Below, piece by piece: positions 1 through 9,205 of a DNA stretch of 64,000 nucleotides. Below the pieces are notes generated by a model. That model searched no databases. It was not told the origin of the DNA and saw only the letters and a list, made by a program, of their open reading frames with translations. The translations under genes and the position numbers were made by a program. Origin of the DNA: Mitsuaria sp. 7 (GTDB lineage Bacteria > Pseudomonadota > Gammaproteobacteria > Burkholderiales > Burkholderiaceae_C). The stretch lies in assembly GCF_001653795.1 (NCBI RefSeq), contig NZ_CP011514.1, positions 928,163 to 992,162 on the forward strand, read 5' to 3'. The first letter of the stretch is position 1. Every line of letters begins with the position of its first letter.

Positions 1-808
1 TGCGCTCGTTGGCGAAGTCGGCGACGACCTCGGTCCAGGGCCGCTCGCCGGGCGCCGCGCCGCTGGCGGGCAGCGCGAGGTTGCGCCAGTTGCGCAGGCG
101 CTTGAGCGCGCGCTCCAGGGCCGGATCCTCGAAGGCGCTGAGATCGCGCTGCTCCAGCATGCGGCGGTACAGGGCCGGGCCGGCTTCGCTGAGCAGCATG
201 GCTTCGAAGACGGTGGCCACCTGCCAGGGCTCGTCGCTGAAGGCCACCGGCGTGACGCCGGCCGCGCGCAGCTTGATGGCGGCGCGCTCCAGGCCGTCCC
301 AGTCGGTGGGCGGTTCGATGCCATGGCGCTTGAGCAGCGCCTTGTTCAGGTAGAGGTTGTTGATGCGCTGGATGCCCAGCGGCGCCGCGACGATGTGGCC
401 GCGCACGGTGACCTGGGCCATGACCTGCGGGAACATGACCGAGGCCCAATTGCGCCGGGCCGCCACGCCGTCGAGTTCCAGCAGCAGGCCCATGTCGGCC
501 CACTCGTTCATGGACGCGCCGTTGAGCTGGGCCACCTTGGGCGCCATGCGGCGCAGGATGCGTTCGTTCAGCACCTTGATGGCGGGGCCGCCGCCGCCGC
601 CGGCGACCGCGCCGTCGACCCATTTCAGGCCGTTCTCGGCCATGCGCGCGGCGACGTGATTGGCCGCGGCGCGCTCGCTGGCGGAGGTCCACCAGTGCAG
701 GACGTTCAGCTCACCCGCGCCCTCCACGGGAGGAGCGGCCACGGTCGGCCCGGCCGCCGTGACCGCGCAACTGCAGGGCAAGACCGCCAACGCCACCATG
801 CGCCGCAT
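1..808 (-). CDS. ABC transporter sugar-type solute-binding protein (3' end outside window)
   Basis: Periplasmic solute-binding protein of the family-1 (glucose/mannose-like) type, which delivers a sugar to an ABC permease. The frame stays open to the left edge, so about 269 N-terminal residues are visible and the C-terminus is missing. The start MRRMVALAVLPC gives a short hydrophobic signal-like segment. The mature part opens with LNVLHWWTSASE, followed by WVDGAVAGGGGG, both typical of GtsA-like binding proteins, and continues with NEWADMGLLLELDG and INNLYLNKALLKRHGIEPP. The permease genes would lie to the left. No clear ribosome site precedes the start; ATG 799 is an in-frame alternative. 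Substrate is inferred from the family only. Confidence 0.8.
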   Translation of the reverse strand, partial: MRRMVALAVLPCSCAVTAAGPTVAAPPVEGAGELNVLHWWTSASERAAANHVAARMAENGLKWVDGAVAGGGGGPAIKVLNERILRRMAPKVAQLNGASMNEWADMGLLLELDGVAARRNWASVMFPQVMAQVTVRGHIVAAPLGIQRINNLYLNKALLKRHGIEPPTDWDGLERAAIKLRAAGVTPVAFSDEPWQVATVFEAMLLSEAGPALYRRMLEQRDLSAFEDPALERALKRLRNWRNLALPASGAAPGERPWTEVVADFANER

Positions 809-1045
809 CTTGCGGGTTGCCAGCGCGGGCCAACCTTGCGTTTTGTACGAGCGCTGTAATGTTGTGTGACTCAAGGACGCCGCCAGCTGCAGAGAGGCGT
901 GGATTGTCTTGAGCGGGGCAACGGATGGCGATTGGGGCTTTACCGCGACTTGTCAGCGTCGGACGCGCGAAAGGAAGTTCGGCTGTCCGGCCCATCGCGC
1001 ACCGGTGGCTCTCTAGGAACTGGTGGAACCTGAAGCTGCCGCGCC

Positions 1046-1082
1046 AAAGAGAAAGGGGTCGCGCCTTTCGGTGCGACCCCTT
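1046..1082 (-). terminator. Rho-independent terminator of the tRNA-Ala gene
   Basis: Read on the minus strand, GGGGTCGC and GCGACCCC (1055-1062 and 1073-1080) form an 8-bp stem around a 10-base loop, followed by TTTCTCTTT. It lies 10 bases beyond the tRNA 3' end. Confidence 0.75.
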
Positions 1083-1092
1083 CCGGATCTGT

Positions 1093-1168
<76 letters not shown>

Positions 1169-1274
1169 AACGAAGACATTGACTATAGCAGAGATTTCAC
1201 GGTGGCCGCCTTGACGGCGGGTGCTGGAACGGAGTTCGCACAAAGCGGGGCGAGTGCGGCGAGGCTCCAGGAAC

Positions 1275-2726
1275 TCACCAGCGGCAGCCCTTGTCCCGCG
1301 CCGCATCGCGCACCAGCGGCACCACCGCCAGCAGGCCCTTGTCCGCATAGGCCTTGCGGCACTCCTGCTGGCCGGCCTCGCGCATCTTCTCGGCCAGCGC
1401 GTCCTTGTCTTCAGGCGGCTTCGGCACGGCGGAGATCACGCCCGAGGGCGTCCCGCGCGGGCGCATCGGACCACGCGCGGCGTTCAGGTCGAGGTTCAGC
1501 TTGGGTGCGTTCGGTGGCGTGGAGGCGGGGGTCGCCACGTCGTGGCCGGTACGCGCGCCCGCATCGGGCGCGCCGACGCTGGGTTGTGTCGTGGTCGGGG
1601 TCGTCGAGCCGTCGAGCGATGTGCGGTTCGCCGGAGTCGGCGTCGGGGACGGTGTGGTCGACACGCGCGGTTGTTGCGTCGGAGCGGGGGTGGGCGCGGG
1701 TGAGGCTGTCGCAGGCGGCGTCGGTGCAGCGGTAGGCGCAGGCGTTGGCGCGGGTGGCGCGATCTGCGGCGCAGGGGTCGGTGGCGTCGGCGTTGGCGTT
1801 GGCGTCGGTGCAGGTTGAGGCGCGGCTGCAGGCGCCGGAGTCAGCGGCGGCAGTTCGGCCGGCGCCTTCAGCTCCGACGGCACGGGCGGTGTCGGCGTCC
1901 GCTCGATCGGCGTGCGGTCGATCCGTCGAACGGTCGTCGGCGTCTCGCTGAGGATAGGCGCGGGGCGCTCCGGCAGTTGCAGCGTCGGCGAAGGCGCCTG
2001 CAGTGCATCGGTCGGCGCGGTGGCGCGTGCGGCGGGCGTCGTCTCGCGCGCGGGAGCGATGCGCGTGGGCGCCGTCACCGTGGCTTCGCCAGGCGTCGTC
2101 AGTGTGGTGATCGCAGGAGCCGGTGCGGGCTCGACGGCGGGCGTGGGCGAGGGCGCCGGAAGAGGCGTCGGCGTGGGCGGAGCCGGCGTTGGCGCAGGCG
2201 CAGGCGTTGGCGCGGGGGCTGGTGTCGGCGCTGGGGGAGCGGGCGTCGGTGTGGGCACAGGCGTGGGTGCCGTCGCCGCAGGCGGTGCGCTGCGATCCGC
2301 AGGAGCATCGCCCGTCAGCTCGTCACCGGGCTGCTGTTTCCATTGCCCTTGGCGCGCGGCGCCGGGCGTCTTCTGTTCTTCCGGTGTCGGGGGGCGTTCC
2401 CGTACCGCGCCGCCGGAGCGCGGCTGTTTCGCGTCGCCGACCGGTCCGCGCTCGGGCAGCACGACGGCGGGTTCGCCCGAGCCGGGTTCGTAGCGATCGC
2501 CCTGCAGTCTCACGTTCAGCGGACCCCACAGGCCTTCACCGGGTTTCGCCGCTCCCCCGGGCGCGTTGCCGATGGCCACGAGCAGCAGCACATGCAGCAG
2601 GACGGCCAGCAGCAGGGCCTGCCCCATCTGGTCGGGGGCTCGGTGCAGCGGGGTCAGGGCGGGATCGAGGACGGCGGACAAGGTGGATCGCGGAGGATCG
2701 CGGCGGACGGCGCTGGGGCGCAGCAT
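1275..2726 (-). CDS. Proline/threonine-rich membrane-anchored protein, TonB/TolA-like layout
   Basis: Not assigned to a named family. The 483-residue protein has a short cytoplasmic N-terminus, one membrane segment at about 34-53 (LLLAVLLHVLLLVAIG), a very long Pro/Thr/Ala-rich region (about 125-415) with repeated PTPTP and APTPAP runs, and a compact C-terminal part with two cysteines (C456 and C481) that could form a disulfide. An N-terminal anchor plus an extended Pro-rich arm spanning the periplasm is the plan of TonB and TolA, but no standard TonB C-terminal domain is recognised. It lies 107 bp downstream of the NlpC/P60 endopeptidase gene on the same strand, so a cell-wall role is possible. 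Function unknown. Confidence 0.7.
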   Translation of the reverse strand: MLRPSAVRRDPPRSTLSAVLDPALTPLHRAPDQMGQALLLAVLLHVLLLVAIGNAPGGAAKPGEGLWGPLNVRLQGDRYEPGSGEPAVVLPERGPVGDAKQPRSGGAVRERPPTPEEQKTPGAARQGQWKQQPGDELTGDAPADRSAPPAATAPTPVPTPTPAPPAPTPAPAPTPAPAPTPAPPTPTPLPAPSPTPAVEPAPAPAITTLTTPGEATVTAPTRIAPARETTPAARATAPTDALQAPSPTLQLPERPAPILSETPTTVRRIDRTPIERTPTPPVPSELKAPAELPPLTPAPAAAPQPAPTPTPTPTPPTPAPQIAPPAPTPAPTAAPTPPATASPAPTPAPTQQPRVSTTPSPTPTPANRTSLDGSTTPTTTQPSVGAPDAGARTGHDVATPASTPPNAPKLNLDLNAARGPMRPRGTPSGVISAVPKPPEDKDALAEKMREAGQQECRKAYADKGLLAVVPLVRDAARDKGCRW

Positions 2727-2816
2727 AGCCGGGATCCACGGGCTGCCGTGTCAGGACTTGTCTTGAAGGAGGCCGCATCGGCGCGGCGGGTGCGGACCCC
2801 GTTGCGGGTGCCGCTG

Positions 2817-2833
2817 GCGGGCTCGGAGCCCGC
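2817..2833 (-). terminator. GC-rich hairpin directly after the NlpC/P60 stop codon
   Basis: GCGGGC and GCCCGC surround a five-base loop immediately beyond the stop at 2834. No U-run follows, so it may only slow transcription or protect the mRNA 3' end. Confidence 0.35.
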
Positions 2834-4051
2834 TCAGGTGCCGGGATTTGCCTGGTTCAGATCGGCGCGACGCGCGCCGGTGAAACGCTTGGCCCAATAC
2901 GCTTCGCGCATGTCTTCCACGCGCACCGCGCCGCCGACGCGCGGCGAGTGGATGAACTTGCCTTCGCCGACGTAGATGCCGACGTGCGAGAAGGTCGCGC
3001 GCATCGTGTTGAAGAAGACCAGGTCGCCCGGCTTGAGGTCTTCCTTCTTGATCGGCACCAGGCTGGAGAGCTTGGCCTGCTCGTCGGCGCGGCGCGGCAG
3101 GACCAGGCCCACGCTCATCTCGAAGATGTGGCGCGTGAAGCCGCTGCAGTCGAAGCCGTTGCTGACCGAGTTGCCGCCGCGCTTGTACGGCACGCCCAGG
3201 AAATTCATCGCCGACAGCACGAGGTCGGAGGCGTTGTCGCGCACCCGGTTCAGCAGGCCAGGCGCGGGGGCGTCGGCGCCCGGCGAGGCGGGCGTCGACT
3301 GCGCCTGCGCGACGATGCCGCGCTGCTGCAGGAAGCGGGCGACGGACTCGCTGGCGTTCGCGTTGCCGGCCGCGGCGCCCATCAGGGCGGTCGGCGGCAA
3401 CGCGGTGTTCGTGACCGTGGCGGGCGAGGCCGGCCCGATCAGCGCGGCGGCGGTGCCCGCGGCGGCGACAGTCGTCGCGACCGCCGCGGCGCCGGCGGGC
3501 GAGCGCATCAGGCTCTGTCCGTAGGCGCCCATCATCGTGCCGGCGGGCGGCGCGGACTCGGTCTTGGCTTCCGCGACCTTCGCGTCGGCCTTCGCCGGGG
3601 TGGGCTTGTCCGCGGCCTTCGTCTCCGGCTTGGCCGAAGCGACCTTGTCGGATGCTGCCTTGTCGGCAGAAGACTTGTCGGAGACGGTCTTGTCCGCGGT
3701 GGATTTGTCCGAGGCGACCTCGGTCGCCGGGGACTTGTCCTCGTCGCCCTTGGCCTTCTTGTCCTTGCCGGCGTCCTTGGCCGTGGCCTGCTTCGAGGAT
3801 TTGCCGTCCTTAGAGGTCTTGGCGGCCAGCTTCGCTTCGGCGGTCTTTTTCGCTGCCGGCTTGGCGGCGGCCTTAGCCGGCGCTGCCTTGGCCTGCGCCT
3901 TGGGCTTGTCGTGCGACTCGTTGGTGGACGAGGTCGACTGTTGCGCCCAGCAACTACCGCTGGCGACGACGCAGATCAGCCCCAGTGCGGCCATGGCGCG
4001 CTGGAGCTTCAGGTGTCGGGGAGCGGAGCGGGAAGGACGAACAGTACTCAT
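2834..4051 (-). CDS. Exported NlpC/P60 (C40) peptidoglycan endopeptidase with a long Lys/Ala-rich linker
   Basis: Probable cell-wall hydrolase of the C40 family, which cleaves peptidoglycan stem peptides. The 405-residue protein has a signal peptide (hydrophobic core LGLICVVASG, likely cleavage after CWA), then about 150 residues extremely rich in Lys, Ala, Asp and Ser with imperfect SDKSxADK repeats, a short Ala-rich stretch, and a C-terminal NlpC/P60 domain. The catalytic Cys is C302 (GFDCSGF), the His is H356 (SHVGIYVG) and the third polar residue is H368 (IHSP). The basic linker resembles TolA or histone H1 low-complexity arms and could bind acidic polymers; this is inference. Substrate bond not determinable. 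Confidence 0.9.
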   Translation of the reverse strand: MSTVRPSRSAPRHLKLQRAMAALGLICVVASGSCWAQQSTSSTNESHDKPKAQAKAAPAKAAAKPAAKKTAEAKLAAKTSKDGKSSKQATAKDAGKDKKAKGDEDKSPATEVASDKSTADKTVSDKSSADKAASDKVASAKPETKAADKPTPAKADAKVAEAKTESAPPAGTMMGAYGQSLMRSPAGAAAVATTVAAAGTAAALIGPASPATVTNTALPPTALMGAAAGNANASESVARFLQQRGIVAQAQSTPASPGADAPAPGLLNRVRDNASDLVLSAMNFLGVPYKRGGNSVSNGFDCSGFTRHIFEMSVGLVLPRRADEQAKLSSLVPIKKEDLKPGDLVFFNTMRATFSHVGIYVGEGKFIHSPRVGGAVRVEDMREAYWAKRFTGARRADLNQANPGT

Positions 4052-4285
4052 CGGTGTTGGGCGCGGAGACTAGGCACCATCTCCGTACCGGTCAAGCGCG
4101 AATGCCCGCAGGTGCGCGCCTGGCTAGGGAAAGTCCGGGCGTGGCCACGAGACCGTTCCCAGGAAAAACCGGATTGGACCACAGGGCCCCTGCGCAAGAC
4201 TGTGAACGAAAGTTTCAGAAAAGCTCCCGATGCGAGGATCCGTGCGGAATTCGCGCATTCAATACCAACATCCAAGGAGACCCTG

Positions 4286-6184
4286 ATGACCGACACCTAC
4301 GCGGCGATGTACCGGCGTTCGATCGACGATCCGGATGGCTTCTGGAGCGAACAGGCGGCGCTGATCGACTGGGAGCGCCCGTTCGATCAGGTCTGCGACA
4401 CGAGCCGGCCGCCGTTCGCGCGGTGGTTCGTCGGCGGGCGGACGAACCTGTGCCACAACGCGGTCGATCGGCATGCCGCCGCGCGGCCGGACGAAGCGGC
4501 GTTGATCTGGGTGTCGAGCGAGGTCGGCCAGGAGCGCGTGTTCAGCTTCGCCGCGTTGAAGGACGAGGTCGAGGCCATGGCCGCGATGCTGCGCGAGCAG
4601 GGCGTGGGCGTCGGCGATCGCGTGCTGATCTACCTGCCGATGATTCCCGAGGCGACCTTCGCGATGCTGGCCTGCGCGCGGATAGGCGCCATCCACTCGG
4701 TGGTGTTCGGCGGCTTCGCGAGCCACGCGCTGGCCAACCGCATCGACGATGCCGAACCCGTGCTGATCGTCAGCGCGGATGCGGGCAGCCGCAGCGGCAG
4801 GATCGTGCCTTACAAGCCCCTGCTCGACGAGGCGATCCGCCTGTCCGCGCACCAGCCGGCGAAGGTGCTGATGGTCGATCGCGGGCTCAGCGCGTTCGAG
4901 CGCGTCGAGGGTCGCGACCTCGATTACGCGGCGCAGCGCGCGCGGCTGCTCGGCACCCGCGTGCCCTGCGAGTGGCTGCCGTCCGACGCCGTCAGCTACA
5001 CGCTCTACACCAGCGGCACGACCGGCCGGCCCAAGGGCGTGCAGCGCGACGTCGGCGGCTACGCCGTCGCGCTGGCCGCGAGCATGAAGCACATCTACGA
5101 CGGGCATCCCGGCGAGACCTTCTTCTCCACCAGCGACATCGGCTGGGTCGTCGGCCACAGCTACATCGTCTACGGCCCGCTGATCGCGGGCATGGCCACG
5201 CTGATGTACGAAGGCACACCGGTGAGTCCCGATGCGGCGATCTGGTGGCAACTGGTCGAACGTCACCGGGTGACGCTGATGTTCAGCGCGCCGACCGCCG
5301 TGCGGGTGTTGAAGAAGCAGGACCCCGCCTGCCTGATGCGGCACAACCTGTCGTCGCTGCGCACGCTGTTCCTCGCGGGCGAACCGCTCGACGAGCCGAC
5401 GGCGCGCTGGATCGCCGACGCCATCGGCAAGCCGATCGTCGACAACTACTGGCAGACCGAGACCGGCTGGCCGATCCTGACGCTGGCGCGCGGTGTCGAG
5501 CCCGCGGAGCCGAAGTTCGGCTCTCCCGGCGTGGCGATGTTCGGCTATCGCGTCCAACTGCTGGACGAGCGGACCGGCGATGTCCTTGATGCGCCGAACC
5601 AGAAGGGGCTGCTCACGATCGCCTATCCGCTGCCGCCGGGCTGCATGCAGACCGTCTGGCGCGATGACGAGCGTTTCGTCCGCACCTACTGGGAGAGCGT
5701 GCCGGGCCGGCAGGCGTACTCGACCTTCGACTGGGCCTTGCGCGACGAGGACGGCTACTACTTCATCCTCGGCCGCAGCGACGACGTCATCAACGTCGCC
5801 GGTCACCGCCTCGGCACGCGCGAGATCGAGGAGTGCATCGCCGGTCATCCGGCGGTGGCGGAGGTCGCCGTGGTCGGCGTCGCCGATCAGCTCAAGGGTC
5901 AGGTCGCGATGGCCTTCGCGGTGCTGAAGGATCCGGCGGGCGCCGCGACGCCGCAGGAGGCGCTGGCACTCGAGGGTGAAATCCTCCAGCGCGTCGATCA
6001 GCGCCTCGGCGCGGTGGCGCGGCCCTCGCGGGTGCGCTTCGTCGCGCTGCTGCCGAAGACGCGCTCGGGCAAGCTGCTGCGGCGCGCGATCCAGGCCGTC
6101 TGCGAGCATCGCGACCCGGGCGACCTGATCACCCTCGACGACCCGGCCGCGCTGCAGCAGATCCGGGACCTGATGAGCTCATGA
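4286..6184 (+). CDS. prpE: Propionyl-CoA synthetase (AMP-forming)
   Basis: Acyl-CoA synthetase that activates propionate (or acetate) through an acyl-AMP intermediate. At 632 residues it has the usual PrpE/Acs length. Visible are the ATP-binding loop YTSGTTGRPKG near residue 240, the motif NYWQTETGWPI, the GYYFILGRSDDVINVAGHRLG hinge region, and the acylation-controlled lysine K596 in RSGKLLRR. The chosen ATG follows AAGGAGA at 4273-4279; the frame is open much further upstream but that part is antisense to the NlpC gene. TETGWP and overall similarity favour PrpE over Acs. It stands alone, without prpB/prpC neighbours. Confidence 0.92.
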   Translation: MTDTYAAMYRRSIDDPDGFWSEQAALIDWERPFDQVCDTSRPPFARWFVGGRTNLCHNAVDRHAAARPDEAALIWVSSEVGQERVFSFAALKDEVEAMAAMLREQGVGVGDRVLIYLPMIPEATFAMLACARIGAIHSVVFGGFASHALANRIDDAEPVLIVSADAGSRSGRIVPYKPLLDEAIRLSAHQPAKVLMVDRGLSAFERVEGRDLDYAAQRARLLGTRVPCEWLPSDAVSYTLYTSGTTGRPKGVQRDVGGYAVALAASMKHIYDGHPGETFFSTSDIGWVVGHSYIVYGPLIAGMATLMYEGTPVSPDAAIWWQLVERHRVTLMFSAPTAVRVLKKQDPACLMRHNLSSLRTLFLAGEPLDEPTARWIADAIGKPIVDNYWQTETGWPILTLARGVEPAEPKFGSPGVAMFGYRVQLLDERTGDVLDAPNQKGLLTIAYPLPPGCMQTVWRDDERFVRTYWESVPGRQAYSTFDWALRDEDGYYFILGRSDDVINVAGHRLGTREIEECIAGHPAVAEVAVVGVADQLKGQVAMAFAVLKDPAGAATPQEALALEGEILQRVDQRLGAVARPSRVRFVALLPKTRSGKLLRRAIQAVCEHRDPGDLITLDDPAALQQIRDLMSS

Positions 6185-6290
6185 GCCGGACGGGGGCGGG
6201 TTTTCTCTGCCCCGGGATGCGGGCACGACTTTCGGGATGGGTGAGGGCGAGGACGAGAATCCCGCCATTCCAATTTCTGGAGACCTTTCG

Positions 6291-8285
6291 ATGGCCTCGA
6301 CGCATGCGTTGATCCTGGCGGCCTGCGCGGTCCTGTCCGCGCCGGCGCTCGCCCAGTCCGGGACGCGGGCGCCCGCGCTGCCCACGCCGGCGTTCCCCAG
6401 CTTCACCGACGGCAAGGCCGTCGACCAGGCGTGTGATGCCGGCCTGAAGGCCTTGAACCGCGAGGTCGCCCAGTTGGCCAGGCGCAAGGTCGACAAGGGC
6501 TGGCTCGCCGCCTACGACCTGGTCATCGCCCATCACGAGGACGCGCGATTCCCGATCGAGTTCGTCCAGAACGTGCATGCCGACAAGTCGGTGCGCGATG
6601 CCGCCCAGGACTGCGCGCTGCGCTGGACCGACTTCCAGAACGCGCTGACGCAGAACGAGAAGATCTATCGCGGCCTGAAGACCGCGCCCGCCGCGGACGC
6701 GATCGACCGCGAGCTCAAGCGCAATGCGCTGGGGATGTTCGAGGACAGCGGCGTCGGTCTGTCGAAGGACAGGCGTGCGCGCGCCAAGCAGATCCTGGAC
6801 CGGCTCTCCGCGCTCGACCAGCAGTTCTCGAAGGCGATCCGCGACGCCAACATCCGCGTCGCGTTCACCGACGAGGAACTGCGCGGCGTGCCCGACGGCG
6901 TCTGGAAGGACAAGCCGCGCGACGACCAGGGGCGCCGTCTGCTCGGCGTCGACAACCCGACCTACACCGCGCTGATGCAGACCGCCGAGAGCGGCGCCGC
7001 GCGCGAACGCATCTGGCGCGCCAAGACCAACGAAGGCGGCGAGGGCAACCTCCGGCTGCTCACCGAGATCATCACGCTGCGCAAGGAATACGCCGGCCTG
7101 TTCGGCTACGACAACTACGTCGACTTCAACCTGCGCCGCCAGATGGCCAAGGACGCGGCGACGGCGGCGCGTTTCCTCGGCGAGGTCAAGGGCACCGTCC
7201 AGCAGGGCGAACGCACGGATCTGGAAGAGCTCCGCCGCGCGAAGGCGGCGCACCTGGGGACCGCGGTCGAGGCCACCACCGTGACGCAATGGGACGGCGT
7301 CTACTACGCGGAGCGCATCCGCAAGCAGCGCTTCACCGTCGACCAGGAAGCCTTCCGGCCGTACTTCCCGCCGGCGGAAAGCCTCGCCTTCACGCTGCGC
7401 GTCGTCGACCGGCTGCTCGGCGTGACGCACACGCCGGTGACGCTGCCCGGCCTCTGGCACCCCGACGTGAAGGCCTACGTGGTCAGCGACACGGCCACGG
7501 GCAAGGCGCTCGGTACGCTCTATGTCGATCCCTTCCCGCGCGACGGCAAGTACAACCACGCGGCGGTCTGGCCGCTGCGCTCCAGCAGCACGCGTCTGGG
7601 CCGCCATCCCGCCGCCGCGCTGGTCGTGAACCTCGATCGCGGCGGACTGTCGCTCGACGAGCTGGAGACACTGCTGCACGAACTCGGTCACGCGGTGCAC
7701 AACAACCTTTCCAACACGCGCGACGTGTCGCTGGGGCAGTGGGCGGTGATGCACGACTTCGTCGAGGCGCCGTCGCAGATGCTCGAGGACTGGGTCTACG
7801 ACCCGAAGGTGCTCAAGCTGATGGCCGAGGTCTGCCCGTCCTGCAAGCCGGTGCCGGACGAGCTCGTCGGCAAGGCCCGCGAGGCGCGCGACTTCGCCAA
7901 GGGCACGAAGTTCGGCCGCCAGCACCTGTATGCGAGTTATGACCTCGCGCTGCACGGCGCGGCGATCCAGGACCCGCTGGCGCTGTGGGCGAAGATGGAA
8001 GGCGACACGCCGCTGGGCCATGTGGCGGGCACGATGTTCCCGTCGCGCTTCGCGCACATCGCGGGCAGCTACGGCGCTGGCTACTACGGCTACCTGTGGA
8101 GCCTGGTCGTCGCGATGGACCTGCGCACGCCGTTCGCGGCCGACAAGCTCGACGCCGCCGTCGGCCGCCGTTATCGCGACGCGGTGCTGTCGCGCGGCGC
8201 TGAGAAGCCGGCGCCGGCGCTGGTGCGAGATTTCCTCGGTCGCGACTCCGACGCCAACGCGTTCTACGACGACTTGCGCAAGTAG
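6291..8285 (+). CDS. Exported M3 family metallopeptidase (oligopeptidase)
   Basis: Zinc oligopeptidase of the thimet oligopeptidase/Dcp family (M3). The 664-residue protein begins with a signal peptide (THALILAACAVLSAPALAQ), so it probably works in the periplasm. The zinc site is HELGH (H463, E464, H467) with the third ligand E492 in FVEAPSQMLEDW; the 25-residue spacing between H467 and E492 matches M3 enzymes. The substrate-side GSYGAGYYGY motif is also present near the C-terminus. The start follows a GGAGA at 6279-6283. Its 3' end overlaps the convergent HAD gene by 22 bp. Confidence 0.92.
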   Translation: MASTHALILAACAVLSAPALAQSGTRAPALPTPAFPSFTDGKAVDQACDAGLKALNREVAQLARRKVDKGWLAAYDLVIAHHEDARFPIEFVQNVHADKSVRDAAQDCALRWTDFQNALTQNEKIYRGLKTAPAADAIDRELKRNALGMFEDSGVGLSKDRRARAKQILDRLSALDQQFSKAIRDANIRVAFTDEELRGVPDGVWKDKPRDDQGRRLLGVDNPTYTALMQTAESGAARERIWRAKTNEGGEGNLRLLTEIITLRKEYAGLFGYDNYVDFNLRRQMAKDAATAARFLGEVKGTVQQGERTDLEELRRAKAAHLGTAVEATTVTQWDGVYYAERIRKQRFTVDQEAFRPYFPPAESLAFTLRVVDRLLGVTHTPVTLPGLWHPDVKAYVVSDTATGKALGTLYVDPFPRDGKYNHAAVWPLRSSSTRLGRHPAAALVVNLDRGGLSLDELETLLHELGHAVHNNLSNTRDVSLGQWAVMHDFVEAPSQMLEDWVYDPKVLKLMAEVCPSCKPVPDELVGKAREARDFAKGTKFGRQHLYASYDLALHGAAIQDPLALWAKMEGDTPLGHVAGTMFPSRFAHIAGSYGAGYYGYLWSLVVAMDLRTPFAADKLDAAVGRRYRDAVLSRGAEKPAPALVRDFLGRDSDANAFYDDLRK

Positions 8286-9121
8286 CTCGCCCGCCAGTCG
8301 TCGCGGATGAACTGCACCACGGCGTCCTCATGGTGGAAGCCGATGATGCGGTGCGCGGCCTGCTTCACGTCGTCGCTGGCGTTGGCCATCGCGATGGCGT
8401 GATGCGCGGACTTCAGCATCGTCAGGTCGTTGACCTGATCGCCGAAGACGACGAGCTCGCGCTCATGCAACGCGTAGCGCTGCGCGAGCGTGGCGATCGC
8501 CTGGTCCTTGCTCGCGCGGCGGTCGTGCACGTTGAGCCAGGGCCAGCCCGGCATGTAGAGGTCCTCGGCCAGATGCGTGGTGACGAGGTCGCCGCAGGTG
8601 GCGAGGATCTCCGCCTGGAGCGCCTCCAGCGGCTCCGCGCGTCCGACCACCAGCAGCGTGACCAGCGGATCGTCCAGCTGGTCCTGCAGGCGATCGACCT
8701 GGCGCAGCCGCGGATCCGCGTTGCGCTGGCGTTCGGTGACGAAGCGCTGCTGTCCTTCGTTCTGCACTTCCTGCCAGAAGAGCTGGTCGCCCTTGGCGCC
8801 GTGCGTCGCGATGAAGGGCATCAGCCCGTGCCGCCGCACCAGCGCGAAGATCGCCTGGCCGAGCGCCGGGTCCATCGCGTTGACGAGCTCGTGGCGGCCG
8901 GTGCGCAGGTCGCTGATGTAGGCGCCGTTGGACGACACCACCGGCAATGAGATGGGCAGCCCTTCGAGGATGCGCGCGATGGACACCACGTGCCGCGCGC
9001 TGGCGACGGTGAAGGCCAGGCCTTCGGCCAGCAGTTCGGTGAGGCCGGCGCGCGTGGCGTCGGAGAGCCGGGCCTGCGGATCGAGCAGGGTGCCGTCGAG
9101 ATCGGAGACGTAGAAGCGCAT
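8264..9121 (-). CDS. Cof-type HAD-superfamily phosphatase
   Basis: Haloacid-dehalogenase phosphatase of the Cof/YbiV class, cytosolic, likely dephosphorylating small sugar or nucleotide phosphates. The 285-residue sequence begins with MRFYVSDLDGTLLD (nucleophile and acid/base aspartates, motif I), has SSNGA (motif II region), a lysine in SKDQAIATLA, and GDQVNDLTML (motif IV). The cap domain lies in the middle, as in class C2B. The frame is open well upstream of 9121 but that part is antisense to the MFS gene. Its end overlaps the convergent M3 peptidase by 22 bp. Substrate unknown. Confidence 0.9.
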   Translation of the reverse strand: MRFYVSDLDGTLLDPQARLSDATRAGLTELLAEGLAFTVASARHVVSIARILEGLPISLPVVSSNGAYISDLRTGRHELVNAMDPALGQAIFALVRRHGLMPFIATHGAKGDQLFWQEVQNEGQQRFVTERQRNADPRLRQVDRLQDQLDDPLVTLLVVGRAEPLEALQAEILATCGDLVTTHLAEDLYMPGWPWLNVHDRRASKDQAIATLAQRYALHERELVVFGDQVNDLTMLKSAHHAIAMANASDDVKQAAHRIIGFHHEDAVVQFIRDDWRASYLRKSS

Positions 9122-9205
9122 GGGTCCTGGGCAGCGAGGTCCGGGGCGCGTGCGCGCGCCGCGACAGGCGCACATCCTACGCCGCCGGCGTCCGATACTT
9201 GCCGG

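Noticed and set aside
323..859. Plus-strand frames at the left edge
   Set aside because: The minus strand encodes a convincing solute-binding protein with a signal-like start and family motifs; the plus frames have none.
2948..4285. N-terminal extension of prpE
   Set aside because: Open frame upstream of 4286 is antisense to the NlpC gene; family length and AAGGAGA support 4286.
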